Positions 52,224-60,637 of a stretch of 64,000 nt of DNA are shown one piece after another. The notes under the pieces are model-generated. The model had not been told where the DNA came from, searched no databases, and saw only the letters and a program-made list of their open reading frames with translations. Made by a program: the position numbers and the translations under genes. Position 1 is the first letter of the stretch, and each line of letters starts with the position of its first letter. Origin of the DNA: VRUE01 sp963742535 (GTDB taxonomy: Bacteria > Actinomycetota > Thermoleophilia > Solirubrobacterales > 70-9); the NCBI GenBank assembly GCA_963742535.1, contig CAVUMC010000002.1, positions 1,302,001 to 1,366,000 on the forward strand. The letters run 5' to 3'.

Positions 52224-53545
52224 CTAGCGCGGCACCTCGACCCTGCCGAGGGAAGCGGTGGAGTCGCGGCCAAGCGCATCGACAACGGTGAGGCGCAGGC
52301 GATAGGTACCCGGAGATAGGTGCACGGTGGTGGCGCTACGGCCGCTGCCGCGGGCCCGCCGAACGTAGCGAGCGTCGGAACGGCCGAGCACCTGAGAGGA
52401 GATCGACCAGCTCGCAATCCCCGGGCCGGCGTCGAGCACCTTCCAGCTCACCCCGATCAGACCGCGGGCGATGCGGCTGCGATCCAGGCGGGAGAGCCGC
52501 AGGCGAACCGGGGCGGCCTCGGGCCCACTGAAACCTGTCGGTGGGTTGGTGCCCATGCGCGGTGCGTCGTCAAGCGGTGGCTCCCCGCCGGGACCATCGC
52601 CTTCTTCTTCTCGCCCGCCTTCTTCTTCGCCCGACCCCGCGGGAGTCCGCACGAGGTCTTCAGGCGGCAGCGTGGCGCAGCTTGGGTCGGGAGTCACGCA
52701 GACATCGAGGCGGTTGGAGCGCATCACCGTTTCTTTCCCGCCGGAGTTGACCACGGTTGCCTTGATCCGGTGCCAGCCAGTCTGGTCGAAGGTGACCTCA
52801 GCTTGGCCGTCGGCTCCGGTGGTGACGGCTTGCGGGCTGTCCGCTTCGACCCGCTCGAACCCCTGCGCGTCCGTCGTCACGGGAGCAACCTCGGCGCCGT
52901 CGTAGGGGGTCGTGCTGCGCGTCGGGGACGCGGGCGGGTCACCCTCGTTGTAGCCACCCCAGGAGTCGACCTCGACCTCGAGTGGTTCGCCAACCCCGAC
53001 CGTGACCGGTCAGCGGGCAGGGCACCCGCCGAGTAACCCGCCGGATAGAGCAGCAGGCGCGGCCTGTTGCCGAAGGCGTCGTAGACCCAGAGCACCTCGT
53101 CGCCGCCGTCGAGCTGGTACTGGCAGCCGCCGACGCTGGTGAAGACGTTGTTGACGACGACCCCCCAGTACTCGCCCGCGCCTTCGTTCTGCCCGTCCGG
53201 GCCCCAGCGGGTGATGAAGTAGTCCTCGAACGGCTGCGCGTACCAGAGGCCGTCGAAATCCTCGCCGATCAGGGACATCGCGTCGGCCGCCGCGGCGGTC
53301 GGAGTCGGGTCCCGGCAACGGGTTCCTGCCGTTGTTGAGCCCGTTGCAGCGCCTGCCGGTCGCCGGCCCGAGGAGTCGGAGGAAGCCCGGACATTGTGAC
53401 CATCGGTGAGGATCGGCCCCTCGAAGAGGGTTTCGGTGCGGCCCTCGATCCGGACGTTGACCTGGGTGGGAGCCGCTTGCGCCACAGGCGCGAGAGCGAT
53501 GGTGATGAGGGATGCGACGCAGAGCGCCGCGATTCGGATGCGCAT
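52224..53545 (-). pseudogene. Secreted DUF4430-like (transcobalamin C-domain-like) protein with three frame breaks
   Basis: ATG 53545 with AAAGGGG upstream; signal peptide MRIRIAALCVASLITIALAP plus VAQAA. DUF4430-like features: VRIEGRTETLFEGPILTDGH, YWGVVVNNVFTSVGGCQYQL and GDEVLWVYDAFGNRPRLLLY. The sense frame switches near 53345 (to CNGLNNGRNPLPG), back near 53308, and again near 53010 (to VTVGVGEPLEVEVDSWGG). It then continues to a C-terminal Ig-like end (YRLRLTVVDALGRDSTASLG) at 52224. It is the first gene of the operon below riboswitch 53583-53736. If the indels are errors the protein is about 440 aa. Confidence 0.75.
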
Positions 53546-53582
53546 GCCTTGGCCCCTTTCCGCGAGGGCGATCGACGTTCGT

Positions 53583-53736
53583 GGATCGGAGGGAGGTCTC
53601 CTGGCTTCCGAGCTTCCCGTCGCGCCTTCCCGGCCCCTTTGGGCCAGTGGCTGCCGCATGGCGTGCGGCGGGCTTCTCTCGGTCACAGTGGCGGGCCCGC
53701 GCCGGTTTTTCACCGGACTTCCCCGTCCACCGATCC
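53583..53736 (-). promoter_or_regulatory. Cobalamin riboswitch 1 (leader of the DUF4430/toroid/ExbB operon)
   Basis: On the minus strand the outer stem is GGATCGG...CCGATCC (53730-53736 with 53583-53589). Core elements are GGACGGGGAAGTCCGGTGAA, GGGCCCGCCACTGTGACCGA and the B12 box GAAGCCAGGAGACCTCCC. The first gene starts 38 nt downstream. Cobalamin is expected to switch the operon off. The sequence is nearly identical to riboswitch 2 at 55429-55581, in inverted orientation. Confidence 0.92.
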
Positions 53737-53795
53737 TCTTATTGGCGGCCAGTCTAACCGGCCCCCACCGAAGGGAGCCGGTTAGCGGCCTTCGG

Positions 53796-55179
53796 CTATT
53801 CGTACTGCAGGTAGATCGTGTCGCCGACGTGGATCACGGTGCTCCGTTTGGCCTGCGCTTTGGTCCCACCGTCGATCGTCACGTTCCATTTTTCGGCCGG
53901 CGAGGCCGGGAAGCCGTTGACCTGAGTGATCGCTCCTTCACCACTGCCAGGCAGGAAGCTGGTCACGCAGGACGCCGGCGTCGTTCCGCCGACGGCAGTG
54001 GTCAGCACTTTCGCCAGAGTGGTCGTCGTCGCTTCCGGAGCCAGCGTCACCGAGCAGATCTTCAGCGGCGAGCTGCCGTTGTCGACGACCAGGGCGAGCG
54101 AGGTTGTTTCCGCCGCCCCGGTGGCGAATTCGGTCACCGCGTTCCACTGTTCGCCTTTGCTCGGTTTCGGCGGCGCCGCGGTGAAACCACCGCTGCCGAG
54201 CGCCCGCACTGCGTCCTGGCTGGCGTACTGTTCGGCAGTGGTGCCAGTGGTCCCGTAGCGGAAGCCGCCGCCTTTCACCTGCTGTGAGATGAGGAAGTCG
54301 AGCGGGGTCTTGGTCGCTTCGAATTCACCTTCCTGGGGATCGATCCCGCAGGCTTTCAGTCCCTGCACCGCCCAGGCGATGGTGTCCGTGTTGACGCCAA
54401 ACGCCGATTCGATCGCGCCCGTCGTTTTGTTCAATTTCGAGGCCAGGTATTTCCTCGCGTTGACGATCGGCGCTGTCGGTGTTGGCGCACGCCGGCGGTG
54501 CAGAGCGCCGCCATCGCGGCGCCGGTCATGTCGGGTTCGGAGGCTTTTTTCAGCGCTTCTTCGTTGCCCGCGGCTTTTTCCCAGGTCCAACCGCCGTCGG
54601 TGTGCTGGTTGGCCTTGACCGCGGCCATCGGCCTGTTCGAGCACGACCGAGGGCACTCGCACCGCTCCGCCGGGGGTTTCGACATCAGCCAGCGCCAGCA
54701 GGCCGAAGACGGTCGCGTTGAAGGTCGAGCCGTAGTAGCCGGGGCTTTCCGGCTGGTAGTAGGAGGCGACCTTGGCGATCAGGTTCTGTCGTTTGGAGAC
54801 GCGGGCGGGGTCGATCCCCGCCGCGTAGGCGAGCAGGGCGCCGCGCTCGAAGTCGGTCGCGAGCGGTTCGCCACCCGGCCAGGTCGGCGAACCGACCAGC
54901 CCTTCGTACCAGCCGCGGGCATCGCCGGTTTTTTTCACGTCGGCCGGTGCAACGCCGGCGGCCGCGAACGCGGTCAGCGCCCAGTCACCGCCGAAGCCAG
55001 CAATTTCACCGTTCGTTTTCTGCAGCCCTTTCAGGTATTCGACGCCTTTGGTCTTGGCGGTGGTGATTTCGGTGGGCGTCGCTTTTGCCGGCTGCCGAAG
55101 CCGGCGCCAGCAGCGCGATAACCGCCACCGCCGGCAGGACGCGCGATGGATCTCCTTCGATGGGACGATTCGCATGCAT
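53796..55179 (-). pseudogene. Secreted toroid plus DUF4430 (intrinsic-factor-like) protein with three frame breaks
   Basis: ATG 55179 gives a signal peptide (SRVLPAVAVIALLAPASAA). The sense frame then changes near 55090 (to KATPTEITTAKTKGVEYLKG), near 54630 (to MAAVKANQHTDGGWTWEKAA) and near 54490 (back to PTPTAPIVNARKYLA). Toroid repeats: GLQKTNGEIAGFGGDWALTA, QHTDGGWTWEKA, FGVNTDTIAWAVQGLKACGI and QQVKGGGFRYGTTG. The C-terminal DUF4430-like domain is ICSVTLAPEATTTTLAKVLT ... WNVTIDGGTKAQAKRSTVIH. This is the domain order of intrinsic factor. It has its own cobalamin riboswitch. Decay or sequencing error remains open. Confidence 0.75.
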
Positions 55180-55237
55180 GAGATGGATGCTGACCTTACC
55201 GTTCGTTCGCGAAACAGGGGTCCTTATGTGTGCGTCG

Positions 55238-55339
55238 AGCGGTGGGCATTCGGACTCGGAGCGGGTGCTCAGAACGAGCACTGCTGTCCATCACCGTTGC
55301 GCGTCAGTCCCGGATTCACACCGGATTCCCCCGACCGCT
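55238..55339 (-). promoter_or_regulatory. Cobalamin riboswitch 3 (short type, leader of the leftward toroid/DUF4430 gene)
   Basis: Minus strand: stem AGCGGT...ACCGCT (55334-55339 with 55238-55243), core GGAATCCGGTGTGAATCCGG, GACTGACGCGCAACGGTGAT, and GAGTCCGAATGCCCACC. At 102 nt it is shorter than the other two and lacks their AGCCAGGAGACC arrangement, so it belongs to another subclass and is not a recent duplicate. The gene begins 59 nt downstream. Confidence 0.82.
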
Positions 55340-55428
55340 TGACGATCCTCAAGCTAAAGCGGTCTGCGGCGGCAGAGCGATCGACGCTGGCCGGATCTCC
55401 GATAGCTTGCGGCGAAATTCAAACCACC
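55340..55428. promoter_or_regulatory. Divergent promoter region between riboswitches 3 and 2
   Basis: 89 nt between two back-to-back cobalamin riboswitches must hold the promoters of both the leftward and rightward toroid/DUF4430 genes. I see no clear -35/-10 pair and no gene. Confidence 0.5.
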
Positions 55429-55581
55429 GGATCGGTGGACGGGGAAGCCGGTGAAAGTCCGGCGCGGGCCCGCCACTGTGACCGAGAGAAGCCCGCCGCA
55501 CGCCATGCGGCAGCCACTGGCCGCACCGGGCCGGGAAGGCGCGACGGGAAGCTCGGAAGCCAGGAGACCTCCCTCCGATCC
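55429..55581 (+). promoter_or_regulatory. Cobalamin riboswitch 2 (leader of the rightward toroid/DUF4430 gene)
   Basis: GGATCGG (55429-55435) pairs with CCGATCC (55575-55581). Inside are GACGGGGAAGCCGGTGAAAG, GGCCCGCCACTGTGACCGAG and the B12 box GGAAGCCAGGAGACCTCCC. It differs from riboswitch 1 at only about a dozen positions over 153 nt. The gene start is 34 nt further, behind AAAGGGG. Confidence 0.93.
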
Positions 55582-55614
55582 CTCCATCACACCCTCGAGG
55601 AAAGGGGTCAAAGG

Positions 55615-57303
55615 ATGAGATCAGTCTCAGTCCGTCGTGCCGTTGCGCTTTGCGCGTCTCTATTCGTACTAGCCGCCCTGCCGGCCACTGCTGCAGCGAC
55701 CTCGTCGCCGGCCGAAATCGAAGCTGCGGTCGACTTGGGGGCCAGCTACTTCAGCTCCCAGCAAAACGCCACCACCGGCGCGATCGAAGGCTTCGGCAAC
55801 GAACAAGCGGTCACCGCGTTGGTCGCCGCCGGTGTCGACGCCGCCGACCTTCGCGCAAGCGTCGGGGACCCGAGCCTGCAGGACTTCCTGCTTGGCGAAT
55901 ACGGCTCGGCGGCCTGGGGCGACGATCCGCCTCAGGGTCTCGTCACCGAATACGAGCAGGCGATCCTGACCGCGCACGCCGCGGGCCTGGATCCCGCCCG
56001 CCTCTCCGCGGTCTCCAATCAACCGGCGCAGCTCGCCGGGCTCTGGAACCCCGCCGCCGGCAGCTTCGGCGAACCGACCAGCAACAGCACCGTCTTCGGG
56101 ATCCTGGCGATGAAGCAGAGTGCGTTGCCGAGCTGGGCACTGGCGCCGGCGATCTCCTACCTGCGCCGCAACCAGCACGACGACGGTGGCTGGACCTACC
56201 TCTCTTCGCTCTCCCCCGGCGCCAAGGCGGAACCGAGCGAAGAGGACATGACGGGCGCCGCGATCGCGGCGCTTTGCGAGGCGGGGGTGCCGACCTACGA
56301 CCCGGCGGTCTCGACCGCGCTCGAATACCTCAACGGGCGACTGGCGGACGCTAGCGGCGGCATCGAATACCTCTGGGGCCCGCCCAACGCCGACGCGACC
56401 GGCTGGGTGGTCAGTGGGCTCAATGCCTGCGGGATCGACCCCCAGTCGCCCGCCTGGACGACCTCGACCGACAAGACACCGATCGACTTTCTGCTCTCGC
56501 TGCAGGTCCAGTCCGGAGCCGGAGCGGGTGGCTTCGGCTACGAAAACGCCAGCGCCGCCAACTTCTACGCGAGCCAAGACGCCCTGCGGGCGGTCGCCGG
56601 CGCCGCCTTCACCGCGGAGCCGCAGAGCATCCGCACGCCCCCGACCGTCACCGTCGGCACGCCGGTCCCGCACCTGCTGGCGATCGAGCTGGCGCCCGGC
56701 AACGTGCGGATGTGCAAGGTGACCGCGCCCGTTGGCGCCTCACTGGCGGAAGTGCTCGCGGCAGCAGAGGACACCTCCTACCCCGCGGGCTGCGTCACCT
56801 CCTTCGGGCTCAGCGGGGGTCACCTGCAGTCCCTCGACGGGGTTGAGCCGGAGAACGCCGATAAGGCGTGGATGCTGCGACTCGATCGCGGTGCCGCCGC
56901 GATCGCCGACGAACAGCCGGTCGGCTTCGGCGATGTGGTCTCGCTGCGGCTCGGCGACGTCTCCAGCAGCAGCGGCAGCGGTCCGCAGGGTCCCGCGGGA
57001 TCGACCGGTCCTGGCGGGCCGGCGGGCTCGACCGGGCCCGCGGGTCCCAGCGGTATGGCGGGTGCCACAGGGCCCGGGGTCCTGCCGGACCGCGGGGACA
57101 GCGGGGCGAGCGCGGTCCCAAAGGCGCGCCGGGTCGCAATGCCGCGATCGGCTGCCGCGCCAAGCGACACCGGCGCGGTGGCCGCCGGGTCCGCTGCACG
57201 GTCAAGTAATTGGACGGCGGGGGCGCGCTGCGGCGCGTCCCCGCTCGGCCGGTCTCAATACCCTGGAGCCAACCGATTCGATGGAGGCACCGACTTTGAC
57301 TGA
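55615..57303 (+). CDS. Secreted toroid plus DUF4430 (intrinsic-factor/transcobalamin-like) protein with collagen-like tail
   Basis: ATG 55615. Signal peptide to about residue 28 (VALCASLFVLAALPATAAAT). Toroid repeats cover residues about 35-330 (GASYFSSQQNATTGAIEGFG, YLRRNQHDDGGWTYLSSLSP, WGPPNADATGWVVSGLNACG, LLSLQVQSGAGAGGFGYENA). DUF4430-like domain about 340-455 (HLLAIELAPGNVRMCKVTAP, AWMLRLDRGAAAIADEQPVG). Then Gly-x-y collagen-like repeats (GPAGSTGPGGPAGSTGPAGP). As read the frame runs to 57303, overlapping fumC. A lost base near 57073-57077 would instead continue the collagen repeat (RGQRGERGPKGAPGRN) and stop at 57209, which I think is the true end. It is expected to bind corrinoids outside the cell. 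Confidence 0.85.
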   Translation: MRSVSVRRAVALCASLFVLAALPATAAATSSPAEIEAAVDLGASYFSSQQNATTGAIEGFGNEQAVTALVAAGVDAADLRASVGDPSLQDFLLGEYGSAAWGDDPPQGLVTEYEQAILTAHAAGLDPARLSAVSNQPAQLAGLWNPAAGSFGEPTSNSTVFGILAMKQSALPSWALAPAISYLRRNQHDDGGWTYLSSLSPGAKAEPSEEDMTGAAIAALCEAGVPTYDPAVSTALEYLNGRLADASGGIEYLWGPPNADATGWVVSGLNACGIDPQSPAWTTSTDKTPIDFLLSLQVQSGAGAGGFGYENASAANFYASQDALRAVAGAAFTAEPQSIRTPPTVTVGTPVPHLLAIELAPGNVRMCKVTAPVGASLAEVLAAAEDTSYPAGCVTSFGLSGGHLQSLDGVEPENADKAWMLRLDRGAAAIADEQPVGFGDVVSLRLGDVSSSSGSGPQGPAGSTGPGGPAGSTGPAGPSGMAGATGPGVLPDRGDSGASAVPKARRVAMPRSAAAPSDTGAVAAGSAARSSNWTAGARCGASPLGRSQYPGANRFDGGTDFD

Positions 57304-58609
57304 GCAGCTCTGGGGTGGCGAGACCACCAAGGCCGTCGACAACTTCCCGGTTTCGGGCGAGCCCGTTCCCGTTCCCGTCGTCCGCTGGCTGGGCCGGATC
57401 AAGGCCGCCGCGGCGCTGGTAAACGGCGAGCTCGGCGGCCTCGACCAGGCGCTGGCGGAGCGGATCGCCGCCGCGGGCGACGCCGTCGCCGCGGGCGAGC
57501 ATGACGACCAGTTCCCAATCGACGTCTTCCAGACCGGCTCCGGCACCTCCTCCAACATGAATACCAACGAGGTGCTCGCCAACCTCGCCGGCGACGGGGC
57601 CCACCCCAATGACCACGTCAACATGGGCCAGTCCTCCAACGACGTCTTCCCTTCCGCCGTCCACCTGGCGGCGCTGGGCGAGGTGACCCACGACCTGCTG
57701 CCGGCGATGGGCGGGCTGGAGGGCGCACTCAGCGCCAAGGCGGAGCAGTTCTCCGACGTGGTCAAGGCCGGCCGCACCCACCTGATGGACGCGGTGCCGG
57801 TCACGCTCGGCCAGGAGTTCGGCGGTTACGCCGCCCAGGTGCGGCTCGGCATCCAGCGGGTCGAGGCGACATTGCGCCGGGTCGGCCAGATCCCGCTCGG
57901 CGGCACCGCCACCGGCACCGGTCTCAACACGCACCCCGAGTTCGCCGCCAAGGTGCGCTCGCGCTTGGCGGGTGAGACCGGGCTGGAGATCTCGGCCCCG
58001 CTCGACCCCTTCGAGGCGCAGGGCAACCGCGACGCCCTGGTCGAGCTCTCGGGCGCGCTCAAGGTCTACGCCGTCTCGCTCAACAAGATCGCCAACGACC
58101 TGGCCCTGATGGGCTCCGGCCCCCGCGCCGGCCTCGCCGAGCTGCGCCTGCCCGAGTTGCAGAAGGGCTCCTCGATCATGCCGGGCAAGGTCAACCCCGT
58201 CATCCCCGAGGTCGTGATCCAGGTCGCCGCCCAGGTGATCGGCAACGACGCCGCGATTACCGTCGCAGGCAGCCAGGGTCAGTTCGAGCTAAACGTGCGG
58301 GTGCCGCTGATCGCCCGCAACCTGCTCGACTCGATCAAGCTGCTCGCCTCCGCCTCGCGCCTGCTCGACCAGAAGTGCGTCGCCGGGATCGAGGCCAACG
58401 AGGAGATGACGACGCGCCACGCCGAGGCCACCCTGGCCACGGCGACCGCGCTCAACCCCCACATCGGCTACGACCGCGCCGCCGACATCGTCAAGACCGC
58501 GGCCGAGTCAGGCCGCTCCCTGCGCGAGGTCGCCCTCGAGCAAGGCGTCGAGCCCTCCGTCCTCGAGGAGGCGCTCGATCACCGCCGCATGGCCCGCCCA
58601 CACGATTGA
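57281..58609 (+). CDS. fumC: Fumarate hydratase class II
   Basis: 442 aa from ATG 57281 (MEAPTLTEQLWGGET); earlier in-frame sequence belongs to the previous gene. Fumarase/aspartase superfamily motifs: TGSGTSSNMNTNEVLANLAG, MGQSSNDVFPSAVHLAAL, AGRTHLMDAVPVTLGQEFGG and the signature KGSSIMPGKVNPVIPE with the catalytic Ser loop. It hydrates fumarate to malate in the TCA cycle, downstream of succinyl-CoA entry. The 3' end is followed at once by a dispersed hairpin. Confidence 0.94.
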   Translation: MEAPTLTEQLWGGETTKAVDNFPVSGEPVPVPVVRWLGRIKAAAALVNGELGGLDQALAERIAAAGDAVAAGEHDDQFPIDVFQTGSGTSSNMNTNEVLANLAGDGAHPNDHVNMGQSSNDVFPSAVHLAALGEVTHDLLPAMGGLEGALSAKAEQFSDVVKAGRTHLMDAVPVTLGQEFGGYAAQVRLGIQRVEATLRRVGQIPLGGTATGTGLNTHPEFAAKVRSRLAGETGLEISAPLDPFEAQGNRDALVELSGALKVYAVSLNKIANDLALMGSGPRAGLAELRLPELQKGSSIMPGKVNPVIPEVVIQVAAQVIGNDAAITVAGSQGQFELNVRVPLIARNLLDSIKLLASASRLLDQKCVAGIEANEEMTTRHAEATLATATALNPHIGYDRAADIVKTAAESGRSLREVALEQGVEPSVLEEALDHRRMARPHD

Positions 58610-58614
58610 TCGAA

Positions 58615-58664
58615 TGCCCATCCGACATTGACCCCCCTCTGGTGTGGTCAATGTCGGATACGCA
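58615..58664. repeat. Third copy of the ATTGACC hairpin family
   Basis: atccgacattgacc (58620-58633) pairs perfectly with 58646-58659; four further outer pairs lie beyond a 2-nt mismatch. The loop cccctctggtgt resembles cacttcaggtgt of the copy at 10759. It sits between the convergent fumarase and methyltransferase genes, which suits a bidirectional terminator. Confidence 0.85.
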
Positions 58665-59336
58665 TCAACGCGGGCCGGGCTTGATGACGGTGCTGACGTA
58701 GAAGAAGCCCAGCAGGAAGCGCTTGGTCTCGACCGGGCCGTAGCCGGCGAGGTCGCTCCAGGGCTCGGAGTAGGCGTCGCCCGGCGCGTACTTGACAAGT
58801 AGGCGAGCGATTGGCGTGACCAGCCGCCAAAATCCACCTTGGGTCAGCCCGGCGTCCATGACGACGACGCGGCAGGAAGGTCGCAAGCGCTCCCAGGCCC
58901 GCGCCAACGCGGGACGCGGTTCGGGCATGGCCGAGTAGCTGAGGCTGAACAGCACACCGTCTACATCGCGGTCGACTGCGAGCTGGGTGGCGTCCTGTTG
59001 CAGCAGCTCGACGTTCGACCAGCGATGCCGCTCGATCAGCTTGCGCGCCTCGGCCAGCATTCCGGGCGAGGCATCGACGCCGATCACGATCCCACTGGGG
59101 CCGACTGCCTCGACCAGATAGGGGAAGTTGCGCCCGCTGCCGGCGCCGATCTCCAGAACGGTGTCGCCGGGCTTTAGCCCTAGTGCGACCACGGCCCTGC
59201 GGCGAGCCGGGGGAAAGACGAGATACAGCGGCTCGAACTTGCTGTAGGTGCGGGCGATGCGGTCGTAGCGCCGGGTATTGGCACCTTGGGATCTACGGGT
59301 GGGGTGGTCTTCTGAGGTGTTCACGAGTGCGACCAT
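58665..59336 (-). CDS. Class I SAM-dependent methyltransferase
   Basis: 223 aa. UbiE/Methyltransf_11 type: motif I DTVLEIGAGSGRNFPYLVEA, acidic loop IVIGVDASPGMLAEARKLIE, motif II DVDGVLFSLSYSAMPEP and post-motif WERLRPSCRVVVMDAGLTQG. The substrate is unknown; a hydrophobic C-terminal stretch (RFLLGFFYVSTVIK) hints at a lipid or quinone. The start codon abuts a BlaI-type operator, so this gene is probably repressed by the divergent BlaI protein. Confidence 0.87.
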   Translation of the reverse strand: MVALVNTSEDHPTRRSQGANTRRYDRIARTYSKFEPLYLVFPPARRRAVVALGLKPGDTVLEIGAGSGRNFPYLVEAVGPSGIVIGVDASPGMLAEARKLIERHRWSNVELLQQDATQLAVDRDVDGVLFSLSYSAMPEPRPALARAWERLRPSCRVVVMDAGLTQGGFWRLVTPIARLLVKYAPGDAYSEPWSDLAGYGPVETKRFLLGFFYVSTVIKPGPR

Positions 59337-59337
59337 A

Positions 59338-59355
59338 TACTACGAATCTGTAGTA
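59338..59355. promoter_or_regulatory. BlaI/MecI-type operator
   Basis: TACTACGAATCTGTAGTA is a perfect 6+6 inverted repeat containing the TAC/GTA halves of the BlaI/MecI consensus. It lies between the divergent methyltransferase (start 59336) and blaI-like (start 59367) genes and can control both. Confidence 0.8.
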
Positions 59356-59366
59356 GATTGCACGCG

Positions 59367-59744
59367 ATGAACGACGTAAGGCCAAGTCGCAAAGACTTCG
59401 GTCCACTGGAGAGCGAAGTCATGGATGCGGTGTGGCGCGCGGGTCGGGCGGTGGCCGTTCGAGATGTCATCGACGCCCTGAACGAGTCCCGCTCCGAGCC
59501 CCTCGCCTATACGACCGTGATGACAGTGATGAGTCGTCTGGCGGAGAAGGAAGCACTCAGTCGCCGCAAGGCCGGCCGCGGCTACCTCTATGAGGCCAAC
59601 GCCCCGGACGCCGCCGGTATCGCGGTCAAGGACGTGCTGCGGGCCTATGGCGATGTGGCGGTCGCCCACTTCGTCGACGAGGCACGGGCGGACCCATCCC
59701 TCCGGCGCCGCCTACGGCGCCTGTTGGACGAGGCAGATGGATAG
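59367..59744 (+). CDS. BlaI/MecI/CopY-family repressor
   Basis: 125 aa from ATG 59367. Winged helix: GPLESEVMDAVWRAGRAVAV, RDVIDALNESRSEPLAYTTV, MTVMSRLAEKEALSRRKAGR, GYLYEAN. This is the classic BlaI arrangement with TTVMTVMSRL. The C-terminal helices serve dimerisation and in relatives carry the site cleaved by the BlaR1 protease. The downstream M56 gene overlaps by 8 nt, giving a complete sensor/repressor pair. Confidence 0.93.
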   Translation: MNDVRPSRKDFGPLESEVMDAVWRAGRAVAVRDVIDALNESRSEPLAYTTVMTVMSRLAEKEALSRRKAGRGYLYEANAPDAAGIAVKDVLRAYGDVAVAHFVDEARADPSLRRRLRRLLDEADG

Positions 59745-60630
59745 CGCGGGGCGCAACTTCCTCGGCCTGGTTGGGATCTCGGCGACGCTGGGCGCCTATC
59801 CGATCTGCGGGTTCGCCGTCTACGTGCTGGTGCCGCTCCTCAGCCTCTCGCCAGGAGCACCGGCGCACAGCGGCCAGATCTGCCTTTTGCCTGCCATCTT
59901 GCTTACCGCGTTGATCGCCACCTCCGCCGGCCTCGCGGTGAAGACGCTGGGCTTCCAGGCATCGGCCTCCCGCCGTCTCTCGCGTCAAGTTCGAGCCCTT
60001 GCTCTTACAGCGCCGCCCGAGCTGTCGATCACGGCGAAAGCAGCTGGGCTGGACGGTCGGGTGACGCTGCTCGATTCCCCCGAGCGGTCCTCCTTCGTCT
60101 ACGGAATGCTCGCCCCCCGTGTCGCCATCGATCGGGGATTTCTCGAAAGCCTCACGGCCGAGGAGCTTCGAGCCACGCTCGAGCATGAGCGGTACCACGT
60201 GCGACACCTGGACCCGCTTCGCGCCATGCTCGGTAAGGCCCTGACCGAGGCGTTCTTCCTCCTGCCCTCGCTCGAACTTCTGCGCCTTCGCTACGAGGCC
60301 GGTCGCGAGCTGGCGGCCGACTGCCGCGCCGAGCGCGTCGGCGGCCGGCGAGCGCTTCTCGGTGCCCTCCTGAAGGCGCTGGGGGAGCCGGATCGCGAGC
60401 CGATAGCAGGCGTCTCGCTAGCGGACCCCCGACTGCTGGATGCGCGTATCTCTCGGCTCGAAACCGGCAAGGCACCCGCGCCGGCAGCAATCGACCTCCA
60501 GGGCTTGCTCACATCGGCGCTCGGCGCTTGCTCCTTCCTCCTCCTGCTCATTGCGGCGGTGGTGGGCCTCGGTGGCACCGCGGCGCTCGCCAATATGGCG
60601 GGCGAACTCAGCAATCCCCTGTGGCTTTGA
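59737..60630 (+). CDS. M56 (BlaR1-like) membrane metallopeptidase
   Basis: 297 aa from ATG 59737, overlapping the repressor stop. Hydrophobic helices at about residues 10-35, 45-65 (LLPAILLTALIATSAGLAVK), and near the C-terminus (GACSFLLLLIAAVVGLGGTA). The zinc site is EELRATLEHERYHVRHLD (HExxH) with a downstream Glu in YEAGRELAADCRAERVG. There is no penicillin-binding sensor domain. By analogy it cleaves the cognate repressor on a membrane signal; the signal is unknown. Confidence 0.88.
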   Translation: MDSAGRNFLGLVGISATLGAYPICGFAVYVLVPLLSLSPGAPAHSGQICLLPAILLTALIATSAGLAVKTLGFQASASRRLSRQVRALALTAPPELSITAKAAGLDGRVTLLDSPERSSFVYGMLAPRVAIDRGFLESLTAEELRATLEHERYHVRHLDPLRAMLGKALTEAFFLLPSLELLRLRYEAGRELAADCRAERVGGRRALLGALLKALGEPDREPIAGVSLADPRLLDARISRLETGKAPAPAAIDLQGLLTSALGACSFLLLLIAAVVGLGGTAALANMAGELSNPLWL

Positions 60631-60637
60631 TCCCGAC

